Assembly (NCBI GenBank): GCA_036675275.1
Contig: JAKFFG010000023.1
Location: 62,001-126,000, forward strand
Length of the DNA: 64,000 nt
Direction of reading: 5' to 3'
Origin: Pollutimonas sp036675275
GTDB lineage: Bacteria; Pseudomonadota; Gammaproteobacteria; Burkholderiales; Burkholderiaceae_B
This document shows positions 9,019 through 16,680 of this stretch, piece after piece. Both the position numbers and the translations under genes were made by a program. Within the stretch, counting starts at the first letter, position 1, and every line of letters starts with the position of its first letter. The notes below the pieces were generated by a model that was given only the letters and a program-made list of their open reading frames with translations, did no database searches and was not told the origin of the DNA.

Positions 9019-10071
9019 ATGATCAAAAATCCGGCCCGCAACACGATCGCCGACGTGGCCCGTCACGCGGGCGTTTCCAAAGCCACCGTATCGCGTTTCC
9101 TCAATCATCGCGAAACCTTGCTGTCTCCCGAAATCGCAAGCCGCGTCGAAACGGCTATTGCACAGTTGGGATATACGCCCAGCCCAATGGCACAATCCTT
9201 GAAGCGCGGCCGGTCGCGCCTCATAGGTCTGGTCGTGGCCGATATTACGAACCCTTATTCAGTGGCCGTTTTGCGCGGCGCCGAACAGGCGTGCCGCGAA
9301 GCAGGCTACTTGCTTATGCTGTTCAACCTGGGCAACGAAGTCGAGCGCGAAAGTGCGGGTATTCATGCATTGTCATCGTACCGGGTCGAAGGCTTCATTC
9401 TCAATACCATGGGGCACGACGCGGGCGCGCTGCTGGAAACCGCAAGGCAAGGAAAGCCTATGGTATTGGTCGATCGCCTGCACAAAGGCCTGGATGTGGA
9501 CTTCGTCTCGCTGGACAATCGACAGGCCATCTACCTGAGCGCGCAGCACTTGCTGGACGCGGACTACCATGAATTGTTGCTGGTTACAGAGCCGCTGGGA
9601 GAAGTCAGCTCGCGCGTCGAACGCGTTCAAGCCTTCGATTCTTTCGTCGCCGGACATGCCGCCGTTGCGGGGCGTTGTACTGAAAGCCTCGAACATGATC
9701 ATGACGGCCTGGCTGCCGCGCTGCTCGCATGCCGCGAGCGGGCGCAGGCACGGGGAACAATGCCGGCGATCATCGCCAACAACGCTGTCGTGACCCTGCG
9801 CATCGTTGCCGCCGTCGACCGCCTGGGATGGCAGCTGGGCAAGGATCTGGGACTGGTCGGCATCGACGATACTGAATGGGCGCCCTATGTGGGGCCAGGC
9901 ATCAGCACGGTTTCCCAACCTACCTACGAGCTTGGACGCAAGGCCGCGCAATGCCTCATGCAAAGGGTGGCGGGATCCCATGTTCCGGCGCGCCAGACCT
10001 TGTTGCCGGGTACCCTGATGGCCAGAGGGTCATCGCGCCCCGCGACCGCCTGTTCGAAAGTGCTGATATAA
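9019..10071 (+). CDS. ptxS: LacI-family regulator, PtxS-like (2-ketogluconate operon)
   Basis: 350 residues. The helix-turn-helix TIADVARHAGVSKATVSRFLNH is followed by the hinge MAQSLKRGRS and a ligand domain starting LIGLVVADITNPYSVAVLRG. It starts the run that continues with an ABC importer, a KguE-like TIM barrel, a PfkB kinase and a 2-hydroxyacid dehydrogenase. The sequence TGAAACCGGTTTCA, which I recall as the PtxS operator described in Pseudomonas, lies 24 bp after its stop codon. The PtxS assignment rests on operator and context; the LacI family itself is certain. The 56 bp upstream contain no copy of this operator. Confidence 0.85.
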   Translation: MIKNPARNTIADVARHAGVSKATVSRFLNHRETLLSPEIASRVETAIAQLGYTPSPMAQSLKRGRSRLIGLVVADITNPYSVAVLRGAEQACREAGYLLMLFNLGNEVERESAGIHALSSYRVEGFILNTMGHDAGALLETARQGKPMVLVDRLHKGLDVDFVSLDNRQAIYLSAQHLLDADYHELLLVTEPLGEVSSRVERVQAFDSFVAGHAAVAGRCTESLEHDHDGLAAALLACRERAQARGTMPAIIANNAVVTLRIVAAVDRLGWQLGKDLGLVGIDDTEWAPYVGPGISTVSQPTYELGRKAAQCLMQRVAGSHVPARQTLLPGTLMARGSSRPATACSKVLI

Positions 10072-10094
10072 TTTTCAGTCTTGTCGCCCTGACT

Positions 10095-10108
10095 TGAAAC
10101 CGGTTTCA
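10095..10108. promoter_or_regulatory. PtxS-type operator
   Basis: The perfect 14-bp palindrome TGAAACCGGTTTCA lies in the 92-bp gap between the LacI-type regulator and the first permease, 56 bp before that start codon. It matches the operator I recall for PtxS of Pseudomonas, where 2-ketogluconate causes derepression of the kgu operon. Placed here it would repress the transporter and enzyme genes from their own promoter. I saw only this copy in the window. Confidence 0.85.
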
Positions 10109-10163
10109 CAGTAAACAACTCGGTAAGTTCGATCCGTCGGCGATACCTAATGTCTGAGATAAC

Positions 10164-10835
10164 GTGAATTATTCTTTCCAATTTGGCCCGGTCTTCGACG
10201 CCTGGCCTTTATTGCTTCACGGCACCTGGATGACTATTCAGCTGTCATTCATGGCGATGGTGCTCGGATCCCTGGTCGCGATTTTCTGCGCATGGGGCAA
10301 GACAGCCGGCCCGGCGCCGCTGCGCTGGATCATCAACGCGTATATTGAAGTCATACGCAATACACCGTTCCTGGTGCAATTGTTCTTCTTTTTCTTCGCG
10401 CTTCCCGCGGCGGGAGTGCGGTGGTCGCCGTATACGGCCGCGCTGGTCGCCATGGTGTTCAATCTGGGGGCCTACGCAACCGAGATCGTGCGCGCCGGTA
10501 TCGAGTCCATACCCAAGGGGCAGATCGAAGCAGGCACGGCCTTGAGCCTGTCGCGAGTCGAAATCTTCCGTTTCGTGGTGCTCAAGCCGGCGCTGAAGGC
10601 GATATATCCGGCGCTGACCAGCCAGTTCATCCTGCTGATGCTGGCATCGAGCGTGGTCTCGGTGATTTCAGCCGATGATCTCACTTCTGTGGCGGCCAAT
10701 CTGCAGTCCGAAACCTTCCGAAGCTTCGAAATCTATATCGTCGTCACGGGTATCTATCTATTGCTTACCCTGGCCTTTTCTTACCTGTTCCGACTGATCT
10801 ACCAGTGGGGCCTCAATTATCCGGACCGTCGATAA
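10164..10835 (+). CDS. ABC transporter permease, polar amino acid (PAAT) family; predicted 2-ketogluconate import
   Basis: Inner-membrane permease of the HisQM/GlnP family, 223 residues with about five hydrophobic segments. Family blocks are IEVIRNTPFLVQLFFFFFALP and the cytoplasmic EAA loop EAGTALSLSRVEIFRFVVLKPALK. The start is a GTG at 10164; the ATG 14 bases upstream runs into a stop within six codons. A PAAT permease normally takes up amino acids, but here the gene lies behind a PtxS-type operator and before kgu-type enzymes, so uptake of 2-ketogluconate or a related sugar acid is inferred. Confidence 0.9.
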   Translation: MNYSFQFGPVFDAWPLLLHGTWMTIQLSFMAMVLGSLVAIFCAWGKTAGPAPLRWIINAYIEVIRNTPFLVQLFFFFFALPAAGVRWSPYTAALVAMVFNLGAYATEIVRAGIESIPKGQIEAGTALSLSRVEIFRFVVLKPALKAIYPALTSQFILLMLASSVVSVISADDLTSVAANLQSETFRSFEIYIVVTGIYLLLTLAFSYLFRLIYQWGLNYPDRR

Positions 10836-11488
10836 TGCGTACTTTTGGCTATTCCGATTTCTGGTTCATTGTCGAAGCCGCCCAGTGGACCATCGCCTTG
10901 TCCATCATGGCCTTTATCGGCGGCGGCATCGTCGGACTGATCATTGCGCTGTCGCGCGCCTCCGACAACTCGATTGCACGCGGTGCGTCCATGGGATTCA
11001 TAAAGCTGTTCCAGGGCACGCCCCTGCTGTTGCAGTTATTCCTGGTGTTTTTTGGCGCACCGGTCCTGGGGCTGGACGTGAACCCCTGGATCGCGGCGGC
11101 CGTCGCGCTTACGCTCAACAGCGGCGCCTTTCTCGGTGAAATATGGCGGGGCTGCATCCAGGCAATTCCGCGCGGCCAATGGGAAGCGGCCGAAGCGCTG
11201 GGCCTGTCGTACCGCCACAAGATGCGCGATGTCGTCCTGCCCCAGGCGCTGAAGATTGCCGTGCCGCCCACGGTGGGTTATATGGTGCAAATCGTGAAAG
11301 GCACGTCGCTGGCCGCCATAATCGGCTTCACCGAGCTTACCCGGGCGGGCCAGATCATCAATAACGCTACTTTTCAACCTATGGTGGTGTTTTCGGTGGT
11401 GGCAGCCATCTACTTCCTGCTGTGCTGGCCTTTGTCCCTGCTGGCTGCGCACATGGAACGGCGCTTGGCCGTGTCGCTTTCCCGCTAG
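10835..11488 (+). CDS. ABC transporter permease, PAAT family, second subunit
   Basis: The second permease of the same importer, about 217 residues. Conserved blocks are IKLFQGTPLLLQLFLVFFGAP, EIWRGCIQAIPRGQWEAAEALGLS (EAA loop) and YMVQIVKGTSLAAIIGFTELTRAG. The start codon overlaps the previous stop (TAATG), so synthesis of the two permeases is coupled. Having two different permeases in one PAAT system, as in HisQ/HisM, is normal. Confidence 0.9.
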   Translation: MRTFGYSDFWFIVEAAQWTIALSIMAFIGGGIVGLIIALSRASDNSIARGASMGFIKLFQGTPLLLQLFLVFFGAPVLGLDVNPWIAAAVALTLNSGAFLGEIWRGCIQAIPRGQWEAAEALGLSYRHKMRDVVLPQALKIAVPPTVGYMVQIVKGTSLAAIIGFTELTRAGQIINNATFQPMVVFSVVAAIYFLLCWPLSLLAAHMERRLAVSLSR

Positions 11489-11493
11489 AACAG

Positions 11494-11515
11494 GGCGCAG
11501 GGATATCCCCGCGCC
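11494..11515 (+). terminator. intercistronic hairpin (possible attenuator or processing site)
   Basis: GGCGC and GCGCC flank an inner GGG-ATAT-CCC, giving an 8-bp stem with one A/C mismatch, followed by TTTGCTTTG. It lies 6 bp after the permease stop and 41 bp before the binding-protein start. Such hairpins between permease and binding-protein genes often set different expression levels. It is not a strong terminator because the T run is interrupted. Confidence 0.45.
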
Positions 11516-11555
11516 TTTGCTTTGTTGACGTTTAGTTCAATCCTGGAGACATGAA

Positions 11556-12362
11556 ATGTTCGTAATCAAGAAAATGCGCAGCTTTGTGGGTGCGACTTTG
11601 CTGGCCAGTTGTACTGCGCTGGCGCTGGGCGCCACCGCGGCCAAGGCCGAAACCATAGACCAGATCAAGGAGAAAGGCGAGCTCACCGTGGGCATGCTGG
11701 TCGACTTTCCTCCCTACGGCATCCTGAACACCGAAAACAAGCCCGACGGCTACGATGCCGATGTGGCGCGGCAACTGGCCAAAGACTTGGGCGTAAAGCT
11801 CAACCTCGTTCCCGTTACCGGCCCCAACCGCATTCCCTACCTGCTGACCAATAAAGTCGACATGCTGATTGCTTCGCTGGCGATTACGCCGGATCGCGCA
11901 AAGCAGGTGCAGTTCTCGCATCCGTATTCGGCTGCCCAGATCGTCGTGTTCGGCGGTAAAGAAACCAAGATTGCCAAAGCCGAAGACCTGTCCGGTCTGC
12001 GCATAGGCGTAGCCCGTGCCAGCACCCAGGATATCGCCGTAAGCAAGATTGCCCCGAAAGACGCCAACATTCGCCGCTTCGATGACGACGCGTCCGCCAT
12101 GCAGGCATTGCTGTCGGGCCAGGTCGATGCCATAGGTTGCTCGACTACCGTCGCCGGCCAGATCGCCAAGCGCGCCCCGGACCGTTTTGAAAACAAATTC
12201 GTCCTGCTCCAGCAGGAGATGGCGGTAGCCATGCGTCCGGGCGAGCCCAAGACGCTTGAAACCATCAACGGACTGGTCGACAAGAACATCGAAAACGGCG
12301 AATTCAGCAAGCTGTTCCAGAAGTGGCTGGGTACGCCGCTTCCCGAACTGAAAGCCTCCTGA
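11556..12362 (+). CDS. periplasmic binding protein, PAAT family, predicted 2-ketogluconate binder
   Basis: 268 residues with a Sec signal peptide ending ALGATAAKA (cleavage near residue 31) and a type-2 binding fold. GELTVGMLVDFPPYG begins lobe 1. The segment ASLAITPDRAKQVQFSHPY keeps Arg114, which in HisJ and GlnBP holds the ligand carboxylate. The segment VDAIGCSTT has Ser196 where amino acid binders have the Asp that contacts the alpha-amino group (HisJ LDAALQD). That fits an acid without an alpha-amino group. GGAG precedes the ATG. It sits third in the transporter set, between the permeases and the ATPase. Confidence 0.88.
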   Translation: MFVIKKMRSFVGATLLASCTALALGATAAKAETIDQIKEKGELTVGMLVDFPPYGILNTENKPDGYDADVARQLAKDLGVKLNLVPVTGPNRIPYLLTNKVDMLIASLAITPDRAKQVQFSHPYSAAQIVVFGGKETKIAKAEDLSGLRIGVARASTQDIAVSKIAPKDANIRRFDDDASAMQALLSGQVDAIGCSTTVAGQIAKRAPDRFENKFVLLQQEMAVAMRPGEPKTLETINGLVDKNIENGEFSKLFQKWLGTPLPELKAS

Positions 12363-12380
12363 TCAACTTAGCGATTCATC

Positions 12381-13175
12381 ATGACTGACAGACAGACCAC
12401 TATGGCTGTCGATGCATCGAATAGTCCCGCCGAGCAGGGCGGGACCATTATCGAGATCGAAGCCCTCAATAAATGGTACGACAAGTTCCATGCGCTTACG
12501 GATATTGACCTTACGGTTGCATCGGGCGAACGTATCGTCATCTGCGGGCCTTCGGGTTCGGGCAAATCGACGCTGATCCGCTGCATCAACGGCCTTGAAA
12601 AAATTCAGCAAGGCCGTATCGTGGTGGACGGCATCGACCTGACCGCCAACGTGCGCAATATCGATGCGATACGTCAGGAAGTAGGGATGGTATTCCAGCA
12701 GTTCAATCTGTTCCCGCACATGACGGTGCTGCAGAACTGCATGCTGGCTCCCATGCGCTCGCGTGGCATCAGCTCGCAGGAAGCCGAAACAATGGCCATG
12801 AAGTACCTGACCCGGGTGCGTATCGCCGACCAGGCCCGCAAGTATCCCAGCCAGTTGTCCGGCGGGCAGCAGCAGCGTGTGGCCATTGCACGCGCCTTGT
12901 GCATGACGCCGAAGATCATGTTGTTCGATGAGCCGACCTCCGCCCTCGATCCTGAAATGGTCAAGGAAGTGCTCGACACCATGATAGGATTGGCCGAAGA
13001 CGGCATGACGATGTTGTGCGTGACGCATGAAATGGGTTTCGCCCGCAGCGTCGCAGACCGGGTCATTTTCATGGCCGACGGCAAGATAGTCGAGCAGGCC
13101 GCACCGGAGAAGTTCTTCAGCAATCCCGAGAACGAAAAGACCCGAAGCTTTCTCGGTCAGATCCTGAACTCCTAG
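12381..13175 (+). CDS. ABC transporter ATPase, PAAT family (GlnQ/HisP type)
   Basis: 264 residues, single ABC domain. Walker A is CGPSGSGKSTLIRCINGLE, the Q-loop MVFQQFNLFPHMTVLQN, the signature LSGGQQQRVAIARALCM, Walker B IMLFDEPTSALDPE, and the H-loop CVTHEMGFARSVADRVIFM, all standard for the family. About 20 additional residues precede the usual start. It lies 18 bp after the binding protein and completes the importer. The 87 bp to the next gene contain only weak GC-rich repeats. Confidence 0.92.
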   Translation: MTDRQTTMAVDASNSPAEQGGTIIEIEALNKWYDKFHALTDIDLTVASGERIVICGPSGSGKSTLIRCINGLEKIQQGRIVVDGIDLTANVRNIDAIRQEVGMVFQQFNLFPHMTVLQNCMLAPMRSRGISSQEAETMAMKYLTRVRIADQARKYPSQLSGGQQQRVAIARALCMTPKIMLFDEPTSALDPEMVKEVLDTMIGLAEDGMTMLCVTHEMGFARSVADRVIFMADGKIVEQAAPEKFFSNPENEKTRSFLGQILNS

Positions 13176-13262
13176 GTCTTTATTGCAGCGGTACCGGCAG
13201 CCGCGGGTACATTGCCGCGTCCCCTCACTTGCGCGCCCCGTTAGCGCGGCGCCTATGGAACC

Positions 13263-14036
13263 ATGACCTCGTCCAAGCAGATTATTATTTCACTGACATC
13301 CTTTGGCGCAAGCGAAGTGCGGCGCCATGGGCAGCGTTGGTTTGTTGAATTGTGCCATTCCGCCGGAGCCGACGGCGTTGAAGTCCGCGGCGAACTGCTC
13401 CAGGGCCATGCAGGAGAACTGGACGAGCTTGCCGCCGCCATCAGCCAGGCAGGATTATCCTGCGTTTATTCCTGCCCCGAGATGCTGTGGACGCCCTCCG
13501 GCGTATTGAATATCCCGGCGCTGCAACAAAGCCTCGCCAGCGCGGCGACCTTGAACGCGCCAGTCCTGAAGATGTCCATAGGTCATTTCACACGGGCCAG
13601 TACGGACACGCTCGATGTGCTCAAGCAAAACCTGGCACAGCAGAAGGTCCGGCTGCTTATCGAAAACGACCAGACGGCGGGTGCGGGTTCCCTGGAAGCC
13701 TTGCAGCACTTCTTCGGGGCTGCCGATGCTTTCGGGCTGGATCTGGGCATGACCTTCGACATGGGCAACTGGCACTGGGTGGGGGAATGCGCCGTGCAGG
13801 CAGCCGACCTGTTTTCCACGCGCGTGCGCTATGTGCATTGCAAGGGCGTGCAGCGTCAACCTGCGCGCTGGGTGGCGGTTCCCCTTGCCGAGTCGTGCGC
13901 GCCATGGCGGGCGATACTCCGGGCGCTGCCCCGCGATACGCCGCGAGCCATTGAGTATCCTCTGATCGGCGAGGACTTGCTGTCTGTTACCCGCGACGCC
14001 ATCGATGGCTTGCGCAATCTGGAGAGAAACCCGTGA
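13263..14036 (+). CDS. kguE: KguE-like TIM-barrel epimerase/isomerase
   Basis: 257 residues of the AP-endonuclease-2/xylose isomerase-like TIM-barrel family. Visible segments are GADGVEVRGELLQG near residue 35-50, VRLLIENDQTAG (metal-ligand glutamate strand), GLDLGMTFDMGNWHWVGE and VRYVHCKGVQRQ. Size, family and position immediately before a PfkB kinase match kguE of the pseudomonad 2-ketogluconate operon, whose precise catalytic role is not firmly established. The ATG at 13263 lacks a strong ribosome-binding site. The 3' end overlaps the kinase start (GTGA). Confidence 0.78.
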   Translation: MTSSKQIIISLTSFGASEVRRHGQRWFVELCHSAGADGVEVRGELLQGHAGELDELAAAISQAGLSCVYSCPEMLWTPSGVLNIPALQQSLASAATLNAPVLKMSIGHFTRASTDTLDVLKQNLAQQKVRLLIENDQTAGAGSLEALQHFFGAADAFGLDLGMTFDMGNWHWVGECAVQAADLFSTRVRYVHCKGVQRQPARWVAVPLAESCAPWRAILRALPRDTPRAIEYPLIGEDLLSVTRDAIDGLRNLERNP

Positions 14037-14992
14037 GCGGCGAACTGGATGTCGTGACTTTTGGCGAAGCAATGATGATGCTTGTGGCCGACCAGCCCGG
14101 GCCGCTGGAGCATGCCAAAGTCTTTCACAAACGCACGGCAGGGGCAGAGACCAATGTCGCGATCGGCCTGGCGCGGCTGGGCCTGAAAGTCGGCTGGGCA
14201 AGCCGCCTGGGTGCTGATTCGATGGGCCGCTATCTGCTTGCCGAGATGCAGCGCGAAGGCATCGATTGCTCCCATGTCGTCAGCGATCCCGCACAGCGCA
14301 CCGCCATGCAATTCAAGGGCCGCGTCACCGACGGCAGCGATCCACCGATCGAATATCACCGCAAGGGTTCCGCCGCAAGCCAGATGCAGGTTTCCGACGT
14401 CGACGAGCCATGGTTGTGCGGGGCTCGGCATTTGCACAGTACTGGCGTTTTTGCGGCCATCTCCGACAACTGCTTTGAAGTCCAGCGCAAGACCATGGCT
14501 TTGATGCGCCAGGCAGGCAAGACTGTTTCATTCGATCCCAACCTGCGGCCGACGCTATGGTCGTCGACCGACGCGATGCGTGCAGGCATCAATGAACTGG
14601 CGAGTTCAGCCGACTGGGTCTTCCCGGGAATCGAAGAGGGCCGTCTGCTGACGGGCCGGGAAACTCCGGAGGACATCGCCGGTTTTTACCGCAGGGGCGG
14701 CCCCAGCGAGCACGGTCCTACACTGGTTGTGATCAAGCTGGGCGCGGACGGAGCCTATTTCGACAACGGCGATGAACGTGGCTACGTTCCCGGATTTCCC
14801 GTCGACACGGTGCTCGATACGGTAGGCGCCGGCGACGGATTCGCAGTGGGCGTCATCAGTGCCCTGTTGGCGGGGTTGCCTCTGCGCAAGGCTGTCGAAC
14901 GCGGAGCATGGATAGGAGCGCGGGCCGTGCAGGTACTGGGCGATACCGAAGGCTTGCCCACCCGCGACGAGCTCGAGCAGGCCGGCCGTTGA
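14033..14992 (+). CDS. kguK: PfkB-family sugar-acid kinase, 2-ketogluconate kinase-like
   Basis: Phosphorylates a keto sugar acid in the cytoplasm, in this context 2-ketogluconate to 2-keto-6-phosphogluconate. 319 residues. The N-terminal VVTFGEAMMMLVADQPGP, RTAGAETNVAIGLARLG and the catalytic DTVGAGDGFAVG (base Asp268) are PfkB hallmarks shared with 2-keto-3-deoxygluconate kinases. The start is a GTG overlapping the previous stop, with GGAGAG upstream. Sequence alone does not separate KguK from KdgK. The neighbouring reductase and the PtxS-type operator favour KguK. Confidence 0.82.
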   Translation: MSGELDVVTFGEAMMMLVADQPGPLEHAKVFHKRTAGAETNVAIGLARLGLKVGWASRLGADSMGRYLLAEMQREGIDCSHVVSDPAQRTAMQFKGRVTDGSDPPIEYHRKGSAASQMQVSDVDEPWLCGARHLHSTGVFAAISDNCFEVQRKTMALMRQAGKTVSFDPNLRPTLWSSTDAMRAGINELASSADWVFPGIEEGRLLTGRETPEDIAGFYRRGGPSEHGPTLVVIKLGADGAYFDNGDERGYVPGFPVDTVLDTVGAGDGFAVGVISALLAGLPLRKAVERGAWIGARAVQVLGDTEGLPTRDELEQAGR

Positions 14993-15028
14993 CTTCCAGT
15001 CAGCCCTGCAAATAATGGAGACCCGATA

Positions 15029-16006
15029 ATGAGCCGCAAACAGGTATTGGTTTACAGGCAGCTTCCGCCGGATCAATTGGCACGCATCCAGCAAGAGCAT
15101 GATGTCGTGATCGCGAACCCGCGCGTAGCCGGACAGAAAGATGCTTTCCTGAAGGCATTGCCCGGCGCCGACGGAATGATAGGATCCAGTTACCCGATAG
15201 GCGACGACTTGCTGGCGCAAGCTCCCCGGCTGAAGGTCATCTCCAGTATTTCTGTGGGCCTGGATAAATTTTCCCCCGACGCCCTGCATCGTCGCGGCAT
15301 TACCTTGTGCCATACGCCCGGGGTACTCACAGAGACGGTCGCCGACCTGCTTTTTGCCATGGTGCTGGCCACCAGCCGCCGCGTCGCGGAATTGGCCGCT
15401 TATGTGCGGGACGGAAAATGGAATCGCAGTGTAGGCGAAGACCTCTACGGCTGGGACGTGCACGGCAAGACCATGGGCATCGTCGGCTATGGGCGTATTG
15501 GGCAGGCCTTGGCCCAGCGCGCGGCGCTGGGATTCAATATGCCGGTGCTCTATCAAACGCGTACACCGGTGCCCAGCGGTTTGCCCGCGGGCCGGGCGCG
15601 TGCGGCCACACTGCGCGAAGTGCTGACTGAGTCGGATTTCATTGTGCTGGTGCTTCCGCTGACCGAACAGACGCGCGGCCTGATCGGGCCTGAAGAATTT
15701 GCGCTGATGAAGCCCGGCGCCATTCTGATCAATGGCGCTCGGGGCCCTATTGTTCAGGAGGCCGCCCTGTTGCATGCGCTGGACCATGGGCAATTGCGGG
15801 CCGCAGGCCTGGACGTGTTCGACACCGAACCTTTGCCACTGGATTCGCCATTGCGCACCCATTCCAGGGTGCTGGCGCTGCCGCATATAGGCTCGGCGAC
15901 GCATGAGACGCGCCAGGCTATGTGCGAGATGGCGACCAGCAATCTACTGCTTGCCTTGCAGGGCCGGCCGCCGCTGGCTGCTTATACTCCCCAGCCGCTG
16001 TCGTAA
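15029..16006 (+). CDS. kguD: 2-hydroxyacid dehydrogenase, 2-keto-6-phosphogluconate reductase-like
   Basis: Predicted to reduce 2-keto-6-phosphogluconate to 6-phosphogluconate, which Edd then uses. 325 residues of the D-isomer-specific 2-hydroxyacid dehydrogenase family: Rossmann motif GIVGYGRIGQ (150-159), and the catalytic triad Arg238 (NGARG), Glu267 (DTEPL) and His286 (LPHIGSAT). GGAG lies upstream of the ATG. Homologues such as GhrB and glyoxylate or hydroxypyruvate reductases are alternatives, but operon position after the kinase and before eda supports KguD. It is convergent with eda, with a 23-bp gap. Confidence 0.82.
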   Translation: MSRKQVLVYRQLPPDQLARIQQEHDVVIANPRVAGQKDAFLKALPGADGMIGSSYPIGDDLLAQAPRLKVISSISVGLDKFSPDALHRRGITLCHTPGVLTETVADLLFAMVLATSRRVAELAAYVRDGKWNRSVGEDLYGWDVHGKTMGIVGYGRIGQALAQRAALGFNMPVLYQTRTPVPSGLPAGRARAATLREVLTESDFIVLVLPLTEQTRGLIGPEEFALMKPGAILINGARGPIVQEAALLHALDHGQLRAAGLDVFDTEPLPLDSPLRTHSRVLALPHIGSATHETRQAMCEMATSNLLLALQGRPPLAAYTPQPLS

Positions 16007-16029
16007 GTGCGGCGGCTGCAAGGCGCCGA

Positions 16030-16656
16030 TCAGGCCTTGCGCAACAGGCAGGCCTGCTGAGCCAGGCGTGTGATGGCGTCCCAATCTTTGGCCGCCACGG
16101 CGGCGTCTGGCGTAAGCCACGAACCGCCGACACACTTCACATTGGGCAGTTCCAGGTATTGGGCGGCATTGGCTGCATTGATGCCGCCTGTCGGGCAGAA
16201 TACGATGTCGGGCAGCGGGCCGTGCAAGGCCTTGAGCAAGGCCACGCCGCCGACAGCCTCGGCGGGAAACAATTTCTGTACGATAAAGCCGTGGTCCGCC
16301 GCGAACATGGATTCCGAAGGCGTGGCAATGCCCGGAAGAAAAGGGATTCCGGCCTGGCGCGCTGCCTGCGCGATGTCGGGCGTCAAACCCGGGCTTACGG
16401 CGAAACGCGCACCAGCCCTGACGGCGGCATCGAGCTGCTGCGCACTGCGTACCGTGCCTACGCCGACCAGTGCCTCCGGAACCGCCTGTGCGATCAGGGC
16501 AATGGCCTGCAGCGCCGCGTCCGAGCGCAAGGTGATTTCCAGGCTGCATACGCCGCCTGCCACCAGCGCACGCGCCAGCTCTACGGCGGTATCGAGGTCT
16601 TTGATGACCATCACCGGCATTACAGGACTTTGTTCGAGCAGTTCAAGGGCATTCAT
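16030..16656 (-). CDS. eda: 2-keto-3-deoxy-6-phosphogluconate (KDPG) aldolase
   Basis: Cleaves KDPG to pyruvate and glyceraldehyde 3-phosphate, the last step of the Entner-Doudoroff pathway. 208 residues, the standard length. Typical blocks are MPVMVIKDLDTAVELARALVAGGVCSLEITLRSDAALQAI (catalytic Glu in EITLR), VGVGTVRSAQQLDAAVRAGARFAVSPG, and FCPTGGINAANAAQYL. It is 24 bp downstream of edd on the same strand, forming an edd-eda operon. GAGAAA lies before the ATG. Confidence 0.95.
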   Translation of the reverse strand: MNALELLEQSPVMPVMVIKDLDTAVELARALVAGGVCSLEITLRSDAALQAIALIAQAVPEALVGVGTVRSAQQLDAAVRAGARFAVSPGLTPDIAQAARQAGIPFLPGIATPSESMFAADHGFIVQKLFPAEAVGGVALLKALHGPLPDIVFCPTGGINAANAAQYLELPNVKCVGGSWLTPDAAVAAKDWDAITRLAQQACLLRKA

Positions 16657-16680
16657 GGATTTCTCGCAATAGTGGGCGCG

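Noticed and set aside
10164..13175. Plain amino acid ABC transporter
   Set aside because: Family membership is right, but the PtxS-type operator, kgu-type enzymes and loss of the amino-group contact residue argue against an amino acid substrate.
14033..14992. 2-keto-3-deoxygluconate kinase (KdgK)
   Set aside because: Not excluded by motifs, but no KDG-forming dehydratase is nearby, and the reductase plus operator favour KguK.
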